Below, in pieces: positions 1 to 5,625 of a stretch of 6,735 nucleotides of DNA (its first letter is position 1; each line of letters opens with the position of its first letter). The stretch spans positions 1 through 6,735 of the forward strand of contig PXTV01000224.1 in the NCBI GenBank assembly GCA_003022985.1, in the 5' to 3' direction. Under the pieces are notes generated by a model. That model was not told the origin of the DNA and searched no databases. It was given only the letters and a program-made list of their open reading frames with translations. The translations under genes and the position numbers were made by a program. Source of the DNA: Bacteroidetes bacterium SW_11_45_7 (GTDB lineage: Bacteria; Bacteroidota; Bacteroidia; Chitinophagales; SW-11-45-7).

Positions 1-1069
1 GCTGCCGCTCAATTTTCTTTTGCTGCGCCCTGAACCCTTTCTCAAAACTGTCGAAAATGGGGATATCCAACTGAATGCCGAATTGGCCGGATGGGTACCA
101 TTCCTTATCAAAATCGAGAAAGTTGAACTCATCGCGCTGGGCAGATTGCTCGTAGCTCACATAAGCATTCATTGAAGGGTAATAACTAGCGAGCACCTGC
201 TTGCGGTCGAATTCCCTCATCGAAGCTCGGTCCTGTAGAATTTTGTACTCCAGCCGGTTGCGGTGATCGTACTCATAGGAAATCTGTTGTTTATCCTCTT
301 CCATGAAGGATTCCAACTCTTGTTCAATGACGATGGAATCCTCCAAAGGATAGCCCATTTTGTACTTTAACACATGAAAGGCGAGCTCCTGTTGAACTTT
401 TGCATTTTCCACTCGTGTACTCAGATTGTTCATGGACAACTTGAGCCGGTCCACATCCAACTCTTCCACAAAACCGTTGTTGTATTGCTCGCGCGTTTCC
501 CGGAGTGTCTTTTTCACCGTTGCCAAATTCTTTTCAATAGCATCTACTGTTTCTTCAGCAACAAGAGCACTATAAAACGCTTTCTCCACCTCATAGCGCA
601 CATCTCTTTCCTCCATGCGCTGCATATTCTTATTCATTTGGAGCAATGTCTCGTTAGCTTGTAAGCCGATAAAATAGCGCCCATCAACGATCAGTTGTGT
701 AGCCGTTCCGCTAACGTTCACATTTTGTTTGGTACCGAACTTTGTTTCGATAAATTCCCCTTCAGGCCCCCCGAAGAATTCAGCCGGCACCAGGGTTGTA
801 GGACGCTCGTAGTTATTTTGATAGGACACTTCGCCATTAAGTTTGGGTAACCCTTGTGTGATGATCTCGTTGGCTCGCTTTTTGGCCTTTTGATAGGTGA
901 GCTCAGCGTTTTTGCTTTTTACATTGTTCTCAACAGCATACTGTTGCGCTTCATCGAGTGTGAACGTTGACGGTTTTTGCACTTCCTCCTGTGCCGCCAT
1001 TCGTTCGCTCATTGCCGCCCAACTAACAAGGATAGCGACAAAGCAGATATATTTAATCCTCATTTTCAT
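1..1069 (-). CDS. TolC-family outer-membrane efflux protein, 3' end cut by the window edge
   Basis: The frame is open without a stop from the ATG at 1069 to the left edge, giving 356 codons of an outer-membrane factor usually about 430 to 480 residues long. Residues 1-26 are a signal peptide: basic start (MKMRIK), hydrophobic core, probable cleavage after MAA before QEE. Residues 36-50 (FTLDEAQQYAVENNV) are the typical start of the first OEP repeat, and QGLPKLNGEVSYQNN (72-86) is its usual continuation into a beta strand. Long charged helices follow, including the family-typical NGFVEELDVDRLKLS stretch. Family knowledge: these proteins form the trimeric outer-membrane channel of tripartite RND or ABC exporters. 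The ATG lies inside the end of the upstream tetR gene (17-base overlap), so the two are cotranscribed and probably translationally coupled; a second ATG at 1063 is an alternative start. The adaptor and pump genes would be expected beyond position 1. The family call is firm; the substrate is unknown. Confidence 0.93.
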   Translation of the reverse strand, partial: MKMRIKYICFVAILVSWAAMSERMAAQEEVQKPSTFTLDEAQQYAVENNVKSKNAELTYQKAKKRANEIITQGLPKLNGEVSYQNNYERPTTLVPAEFFGGPEGEFIETKFGTKQNVNVSGTATQLIVDGRYFIGLQANETLLQMNKNMQRMEERDVRYEVEKAFYSALVAEETVDAIEKNLATVKKTLRETREQYNNGFVEELDVDRLKLSMNNLSTRVENAKVQQELAFHVLKYKMGYPLEDSIVIEQELESFMEEDKQQISYEYDHRNRLEYKILQDRASMREFDRKQVLASYYPSMNAYVSYEQSAQRDEFNFLDFDKEWYPSGQFGIQLDIPIFDSFEKGFRAQQKKIERQ

Positions 1070-1661
1070 TTTTTTGTTGGTCAAGGTAATGTAACCCCTT
1101 CTGTGAAACGATACCCCTCAGATGATAGGACAGGAGTTCCTTGTGAACCTCGAGCAACCCATACCCGGATGGTGGAAAAACAGAAGGATCGATAAGTGTT
1201 TCCATGCGCGTGTTATAGATCTTGGTAATGATGTCGATATTGAAATCATCCCGGTACAATCCCTGTTGAATCCCTTTTTCAATATTATTGTAAATGACGT
1301 TGTAAACGAAGTTGTTCTTATAATCGATGTAAAGTTGCCAGGAATCAGGGTAGTATTTCTGGAGATCGTAAAGCACGGAATGCTTCATGCTTCTTATGTG
1401 CTGACGGATATGATCAGCAATGGTAAACATTTCTTGAATGGCATCTGTCGATTCCGCTGTAATCGCTGAAAGCGCCTCTTTTTCCTTTGCGAGATGGTTC
1501 TCCATCGTTTTTTGCACCAAATCGTTCTTGTTGGTCACATACAGATAGAGCGTTTTTTTGGATATCCCAAGATCACGGGATATGTCATCCATAGAGATAC
1601 TTTTGATGCCGTAGGTGAGGAGCATCTCTTTGACGCGCTCCATGATTTGTTGTTGCTCCAC
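1053..1661 (-). CDS. TetR/AcrR-family transcriptional regulator
   Basis: A 202-residue protein of normal length for the family. The N-terminal DNA-binding domain covers about residues 5-50: helix 1 (MERVKEMLLTYG), then the helix-turn-helix SMDDISRDLGISKKTLYLYV (residues 23-42) followed by NKNDLV, the classic TetR signature. Residues 55-190 are a helical ligand-binding and dimerisation domain that I cannot assign to a ligand. The start used is GTG at 1661, preceded by AGGAG ten bases upstream; the ATG at 1643 (residue 7) is possible but has poorer ribosome-site spacing and also leaves the HTH intact. The stop overlaps the tolC start, so this is the first gene of an efflux operon. By analogy with AcrR/TetR regulators it probably represses its own promoter and thereby the pump; that role is inferred from position and family. 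Confidence 0.93.
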   Translation of the reverse strand: MEQQQIMERVKEMLLTYGIKSISMDDISRDLGISKKTLYLYVTNKNDLVQKTMENHLAKEKEALSAITAESTDAIQEMFTIADHIRQHIRSMKHSVLYDLQKYYPDSWQLYIDYKNNFVYNVIYNNIEKGIQQGLYRDDFNIDIITKIYNTRMETLIDPSVFPPSGYGLLEVHKELLSYHLRGIVSQKGLHYLDQQKNENED

Positions 1662-1670
1662 GATTGCTTT

Positions 1671-1676
1671 TCTCCT
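1671..1676 (-). promoter_or_regulatory. Shine-Dalgarno-like site of tetR
   Basis: The minus strand reads AGGAGA here, with ten bases between AGGAG and the GTG at 1661. Strong Shine-Dalgarno sites are uncommon in Bacteroidota, so this one helps decide for the GTG start over the ATG at 1643. Confidence 0.5.
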
Positions 1677-1689
1677 GTTCAGTGAGCTG

Positions 1690-1721
1690 CAAAATTACAC
1701 GAATTAAACAATGGAAACAAA
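1690..1721 (-). promoter_or_regulatory. Bacteroidota-type promoter of the tetR-tolC operon
   Basis: On the minus strand a TTTG box (1721-1718) is followed after exactly 20 bases by TAATTTTG (1697-1690). This is a full match to the Bacteroidota primary sigma factor consensus (TTTG, 19-21 bases, TAnnTTTG). Transcription would begin near 1685, leaving a leader of about 24 bases that contains the AGGAGA site before the GTG at 1661. The rest of the 175-base gap (1722-1836) shows no convincing gene and no clear terminator for the upstream glycosyltransferase. Confidence 0.72.
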
Positions 1722-1747
1722 ACAAAGTTTAAAAGTTTCCAAAGTTT
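1713..1747. promoter_or_regulatory. Candidate operator: inverted repeat and triplicated AAAGTTT upstream of tetR
   Basis: An inverted repeat GGAAAC (1713-1718) / GTTTCC (1735-1740), arms 6 bases and spacer 16, overlaps the -33 box of the tetR promoter. AAAGTTT also occurs three times in direct orientation at 1724-1730, 1732-1738 and 1741-1747, a spacing of 8 and 9 bases. Position over and just upstream of the promoter is where an autorepressing TetR protein would bind. The sequence is A/T-rich and the arms are short, so this is only a candidate. Confidence 0.35.
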
Positions 1748-1836
1748 TATTTGCACAGGAAAAACTATGAGACAGGCAAGGGTATTTACCGGGAGTTGTG
1801 GAGCAAATTGGGTGCAACAGTAACCACAAAAGCTCT

Positions 1837-2766
1837 TCAAAAAGCATGATAGTTGGCTATCAAGTACCGATTCGAAAAAGCGCCACAAAATCTTCTTGTA
1901 AAAAGAATGGAGAAGTCAGTTCGTAAAGCAAGCCGTAATAATTGAAAAGTTTTGACAAACGTATAATTGAAGTTCGACTGCACCCCGGCATATAAATAGA
2001 AAGAAGCATTGAGCCGCTTTAACTGGTTGCCGTACTTATGTTTGAGATGAGGATCATTCTGGAATTTCGTTAATACATACGCGCGTTGCTGCATCGTTTG
2101 CTCAATCGTAAACCCTTTCAACGACCGCTCCCTGTGCGATACAAGAGCACTGTTATACTTATTGATGCGGCCCAATTGATGATCAGCCAATACCCTGAGC
2201 CAGAACTCGTAATCCTCATGGCCTATCAGATCGGGTGACGTGTCGAACCGGTAATTTTCAAAGACTTCCCGCGCCATGAATACTCCATGGCAAGAAAGGT
2301 AATTGCCATTTACGATATGGCTCAAGGCCCGATCAATTGGCGGAAAATTCATTTTGTACATAAGTTCCCCATCCTCATCCACGATATTGTAGAGGGAATG
2401 GAAAACTTTGTATGCCGGATTGTTACGGGCAAACTTAGCTGCATCCTCGAGAAATCGGGGATAAAAGATATCGTCAGAATCGAGAAGGGTTAGATAATCA
2501 CCTGTAGCATTTTCCATGCCGGTATTCCGTGATGTAGCTCGTTCGTAATTTTGGTCGTGCTGAATAAATTTTACGAATCCTTTATCGATATAATTCTCTA
2601 AAACCTCTTTGATATTGTCTTGCGAGCAATTGTCAATTATGATGATCTCGTAATTGGTATACGTTTGCTCAAAAATGGAGGTCAGGGTCTTGCGTATAAG
2701 ATGAGCTCTGTTATAAGTGGGGATAGCAATGGAAAAAAACGGCCAATCTTGCACAGGTTCAGCCAA
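1837..2766 (-). CDS. Family 2 glycosyltransferase (GT-A fold)
   Basis: About 309 residues. The N-terminal GT-A nucleotide-sugar domain is clear: FSIAIPTYNR (11-20), the EIIIIDNCSQD strand and turn (40-50) whose first Asp contacts the nucleotide, ATSRNTGMENATGDYLTLLDSDD (from residue 77) with the metal-binding DSDD at 96-99, and HED (183-185) supplying the catalytic-base position of inverting GT2 enzymes. There is no membrane segment apart from short hydrophobic patches near the C-terminus, so it is probably cytoplasmic or peripheral. Family role: transfer of a sugar from a nucleotide-sugar donor to a glycan, lipid or protein acceptor; donor and acceptor cannot be read here. The start is uncertain: the first in-frame start is TTG at 2766, just after an in-frame TGA, with GTG at 2754 as an alternative; an ATG at 2776 is out of frame by one base. 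It is a single-gene unit with its own promoter, between the adhesin gene and the efflux operon. Confidence 0.9.
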   Translation of the reverse strand: MAEPVQDWPFFSIAIPTYNRAHLIRKTLTSIFEQTYTNYEIIIIDNCSQDNIKEVLENYIDKGFVKFIQHDQNYERATSRNTGMENATGDYLTLLDSDDIFYPRFLEDAAKFARNNPAYKVFHSLYNIVDEDGELMYKMNFPPIDRALSHIVNGNYLSCHGVFMAREVFENYRFDTSPDLIGHEDYEFWLRVLADHQLGRINKYNSALVSHRERSLKGFTIEQTMQQRAYVLTKFQNDPHLKHKYGNQLKRLNASFYLYAGVQSNFNYTFVKTFQLLRLALRTDFSILFTRRFCGAFSNRYLIANYHAF

Positions 2767-2809
2767 GGCAGAGCATGTTTTTCAATATTATATTGCAATT
2801 GCGGGGAAT

Positions 2810-2841
2810 CAAATATAAAAAAAGGATGATCTTATACCAAA
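2810..2841 (-). promoter_or_regulatory. Bacteroidota-type promoter of the glycosyltransferase gene
   Basis: The minus strand has TTTG (2841-2838), exactly 20 bases, then TATATTTG (2817-2810), a full match to the phylum consensus. Transcription would start near 2805 and give a leader of about 40 bases before the TTG at 2766. The -33 box sits in the loop and the spacer covers the T-tract of the terminator of the preceding gene, so the two signals are interleaved. The low complexity of the T-run makes a chance match somewhat more likely than for the tetR promoter. Confidence 0.6.
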
Positions 2842-2853
2842 GACCATCCCTTT
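2817..2853 (-). terminator. Intrinsic terminator of the SprB-repeat adhesin gene
   Basis: Read on the minus strand, GGATGGTC (2849-2842) pairs with GATCATCC (2831-2824) as an 8-base-pair stem with one G-U pair and a 10-base loop. It is followed at once by seven T (2823-2817) and preceded by AAAG, which can extend the stem into the T-run. It lies about 50 bases beyond the adhesin stop codon at 2903. On the plus strand only CTTT follows the stem, so it would work mainly on the minus strand. Confidence 0.85.
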
Positions 2854-2902
2854 AATAGGATTAAGTAAGTGTAGAATAGTGGCGAGGTTCCCACAACTCA
2901 AC

Positions 2903-4213
2903 CTATCGGATCAGCGTAACACTACCCTTCTGAGCCGGGAAGGTTTCTTCACCCCGGAATTTAATGGTAATATGATAGATATAAGTGGCCGGCCTTAGCT
3001 TTTGTCCCTTGTGCGTGCCATTCCATCCTTCCTCAATATCATCTGTTTCGAACAGCTTTTCCCCCCATCTGTCAAAAATCACCATTCTGAACCTCTCCAC
3101 TCCTTCTGCATAAACCTTGAACTCCTCGTTCTTATCATCACCGTTGGGTGAGAAGGCGTTGGGGATATAGAAAATCTTATCGTCACTGATGATCACTTCT
3201 GTACTGTTCGTGGCTGTACAACCGCTCTCATCTGTCATGGTAACCGTGTATTCGGTCGTATTCGTTGGATCGGCTACAGGATCTTCACAATCGCCACAAC
3301 TCAGGCTTTCAGATGGCTCCCATTCATAGGTTACATCGCTCGTAGCAACCGGTGTCGTATTGATCTCCACTTCCTGGCCAAGGTTGGTCTCGTATTCATC
3401 CTGCGGAATTTGAATGAAGGTTTCTGGTGGCTCTTCCACCGTTACTGAGCTTGTCGTGGTACAGCCGTTATCGTCAGTCACAGTGATCGTATACGTGCCT
3501 GCCGTTAACCCGGTAACGGTGTTGACCGTATCCATCACATCTGTAGTGCTATTGCCTGACGACCACTGGTAATCGTAAGGGGGTTCGCCTCCTGATGTAA
3601 AAGCTGATGCGATGCCATCGCTATAGCCATAGCAGGTCACATTGCTGTCGACACTTGCTGAAGCATCTAAGACCGATGGCTGTGAAATGGTTACGTTATC
3701 CGTTGCTGTGCAACCACTGTCATCTTGAACAGTGACGGTGTAAGTGCCGGCCACAAGGTTCATGATCTGATTCGTAGTATCGCTTGTGTTGGTAATCGTA
3801 TCTCCGGTGGACCAGAAATAGTCATAGGGCGATCGGCCTCCACCGGCTGTGGCTGACGCCACACCTGTACTATCACCGGCACAAAGGACGTCCGCTTCTG
3901 CTTCTGCATTGACGGTAACAGGTAGTGGTTCGGTAATATCTACCGTAATGATTGTATCGCAGTTATTGGCGTCCGTGATTGTGATGGAATGGGTGCCGGC
4001 ACACAGGCCGGTGGCTGAGGAATCAGTATCGCCATTGTCCCACTGATAACTATACGGTGTTGTCCCTCCTGAAGGCACAATCGTGGCGCTTCCATCGCAT
4101 GCGCCATTACAGGTAACATCCTCCACATCGGTCATCGTACCGGTAAGGTTGGGTGGCTGGGTGATAGTCACTGAGGCAAAATCCTGACAGCCATTCGCAT
4201 CTGTAATGGTCAC
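2903..4213 (-). CDS. C-terminal fragment of SprB-repeat surface protein with T9SS type B sorting domain
   Basis: This 436-codon frame is the last part of the giant repeat protein. It carries three SprB-like modules (residues 1 to about 266; first cysteines at 35, 111 and 194). An Ig/PKD-like domain follows at about 267-345, with the typical YEWEPSESLSCGDCEDP core and TEYTVTMTDESGC. A T9SS type B C-terminal domain ends it (346-436): PNAFSPNGDDKNEEF, IFDRWGEKLFET, GWNGTHKGQ and the terminal GSVTLIR. Family knowledge: this domain directs export through the type IX system and attachment at the cell surface, as in the gliding adhesin SprB. The apparent GTG start at 4213 falls in mid-module (VTITDANGC) and has no signal peptide, so it is an artefact of the frame break at 4216/4217 and not a natural start. 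The stop is TAG, and a strong terminator follows. Confidence 0.9.
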   Translation of the reverse strand: MTITDANGCQDFASVTITQPPNLTGTMTDVEDVTCNGACDGSATIVPSGGTTPYSYQWDNGDTDSSATGLCAGTHSITITDANNCDTIITVDITEPLPVTVNAEAEADVLCAGDSTGVASATAGGGRSPYDYFWSTGDTITNTSDTTNQIMNLVAGTYTVTVQDDSGCTATDNVTISQPSVLDASASVDSNVTCYGYSDGIASAFTSGGEPPYDYQWSSGNSTTDVMDTVNTVTGLTAGTYTITVTDDNGCTTTSSVTVEEPPETFIQIPQDEYETNLGQEVEINTTPVATSDVTYEWEPSESLSCGDCEDPVADPTNTTEYTVTMTDESGCTATNSTEVIISDDKIFYIPNAFSPNGDDKNEEFKVYAEGVERFRMVIFDRWGEKLFETDDIEEGWNGTHKGQKLRPATYIYHITIKFRGEETFPAQKGSVTLIR

Positions 4214-5625
4214 ACTTCCGTTTCACCATTACCCCAGTTAAATGAATAAGGATATGTGCCACCTGTGACGCCCAAAGATGCACTGCCATTGCACTCTTCG
4301 TAGCAAAGCAAATGCGTAGTATCAACAATGGTGGCGGCAAGGACAGGGGGCTCTGTAATGGTCACCTGCGCGGAATCCTGGCAGCCATTGGCATCTTTAG
4401 TCGTGACGCTGTAGGCGCCGGGGCAAACGCCTGAAATGGTTGAGTCGGTGCTCCCGTTGCTCCAATTGTAAGAATAACCGGGTGTGCCACCTGACGGGGC
4501 AACGGCTGCACTGCCATCGCATGCTCCGTTGCATGTAATGTTGCCGGAATCGACCATGCTGGCCTGGAGAACGGGTGGCTCGGTAATGGTGATGCTGTCA
4601 ACAGCTGTACAGCTGTTATCATCCGTCACTGTCACGGGGTAGGTGCCGGCTGCCAAGCCATCGTTGGCTGAGTCCGATGGACTGTTGCCGGTTCCGCTGC
4701 CCCAGTTGAAGCTATAGGGTGATGTACCGCCCGATGGCGTCACTGTGGCCGCACCATCACTTCCTCCGTTGCAACTCACATTCGTGGTGTCGGTAAATGA
4801 AAGGGTTAATTGGGGCGGCTCTGTGATTGGGAATGTATCGGTGGCATTACAGCCGTTGGTATCGGTCACAGTAACTTCAAACTGCCCGGCGGGTATTCCC
4901 GTATTCACTGAATCATTGGGGTTATCACCACCGCTCCATGCATAATCGTAACCGGGCGTGCCGCCTGCGGGCGTTACTGTAGCTGTGCCATTGCTGTCGC
5001 CATAGCAAGAAAGGTTGGAAGTATCGGTGACGCTTACCGTTAACACAGGAGGTTCGGTTATCGTGACGCTGTCCGTTGTCGTACAGCTGTTTGTATCAGT
5101 GATGGTTACTTTATGAAGACCGGCACATAAGCTGTCGGCTATGGAATCTGTTTCGCCATTATCCCAGGTAAATGAATAAGGAGGTGTACCACCTGTAGGT
5201 GTTACAGTTCCCGAACCATTGCAATCACCATTGCAGGAGGCATTGGTTGAATCGGTCATTTGGGACGTGAGAACAGGGGGTTCTGCAATTGTTACTTCTG
5301 CGGAATCCCGGCAACCATTTGCATCGGTAATCGTGACGCTATAGGTGCCGGGGCAAAGATTGGTTAAGCTTGAATCGGTCGCGCCATTATCCCATGTGTA
5401 GGAATACCCTGGCGTACCACCTGATGGCGCCACGGCAGCACTACCATCACATGCTCCGTTGCAGGTGATGTTGCCGGAATCTACCATGATAGCTTCAAGA
5501 ACGGGTGGTTCGGTGATGGTGATGGTATCTGTGACTGAGCATCCGTTGGAATCAGTAACGATAACAGGATATGTCCCGGCAGCAAGGCCTGTTTTGGTTG
5601 AGTCTTGTTGCCTACTCCGTTCCAA
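4210..5625 (-). CDS. Middle fragment of the SprB-repeat surface protein
   Basis: A 471-codon frame consisting almost entirely of tandem SprB-like modules. Each runs C(N/Y)GxxxG, a GGTxPYxYxW core, an xAGxYxVTVTDxNGC strand and an ITEPPVL linker. Six module starts are present, with first-cysteine codons at 5461, 5233, 5005, 4771, 4531 and 4303. Homology to the upstream module resumes only from about 5604 (DSTKTGLAAG), so the first residues of the frame are out-of-frame sequence and the TTG at 5625 is not a real start. It ends at a TGA (4212-4210) directly after NWGNGETEV, in the middle of a module. It has no signal peptide and no sorting domain, so alone it could not be exported. It is best read as one interrupted gene together with its two neighbours; assembly error is the main alternative. 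Confidence 0.85.
   Translation of the reverse strand: MERSRQQDSTKTGLAAGTYPVIVTDSNGCSVTDTITITEPPVLEAIMVDSGNITCNGACDGSAAVAPSGGTPGYSYTWDNGATDSSLTNLCPGTYSVTITDANGCRDSAEVTIAEPPVLTSQMTDSTNASCNGDCNGSGTVTPTGGTPPYSFTWDNGETDSIADSLCAGLHKVTITDTNSCTTTDSVTITEPPVLTVSVTDTSNLSCYGDSNGTATVTPAGGTPGYDYAWSGGDNPNDSVNTGIPAGQFEVTVTDTNGCNATDTFPITEPPQLTLSFTDTTNVSCNGGSDGAATVTPSGGTSPYSFNWGSGTGNSPSDSANDGLAAGTYPVTVTDDNSCTAVDSITITEPPVLQASMVDSGNITCNGACDGSAAVAPSGGTPGYSYNWSNGSTDSTISGVCPGAYSVTTKDANGCQDSAQVTITEPPVLAATIVDTTHLLCYEECNGSASLGVTGGTYPYSFNWGNGETEV
4211..4221 (-). other. Frame break 2 in the adhesin gene: 34-base deletion
   Basis: The module runs normally to NGET plus the first two bases of the next codon (4218-4217), then continues one frame over at AGT GTG ACC (SVTITDANGC). 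Thirteen residues normally lie between NGET and VTITD; here only five bases remain in place of 39. The module is 194 bases where every intact module of its class is 228. The missing part would include the second conserved cysteine (LCxG). Confidence 0.87.

Noticed and set aside
374..1685. Plus-strand frames opposite tolC and tetR (374-664, 897-1094, 977-1195, 1122-1469, 1494-1685).
   Set aside because: The minus-strand products are clear family members over the whole span; the plus-strand translations show no domains.
1780..1800. GGTA-AA-TACC palindrome as a terminator of the glycosyltransferase gene.
   Set aside because: The stem is only four base pairs and no T-run follows on the minus strand.
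1679..1888. A 69-codon minus-strand frame across the gap between the glycosyltransferase and tetR.
   Set aside because: It overlaps the glycosyltransferase end, runs through the tetR promoter, is rich in Cys, Phe and Leu with no recognisable pattern and has no supporting ribosome site.
2287..2829. Plus-strand frames opposite the glycosyltransferase (2287-2493, 2620-2829).
   Set aside because: They lie antisense to conserved GT2 motifs and show no coding character of their own.
4210..4213. GTGA stop/start overlap between two adhesin fragments, resembling translational coupling.
   Set aside because: Both sides are halves of one SprB module with 34 bases missing between them. The downstream part has no signal peptide, so the overlap is a by-product of the deletion.
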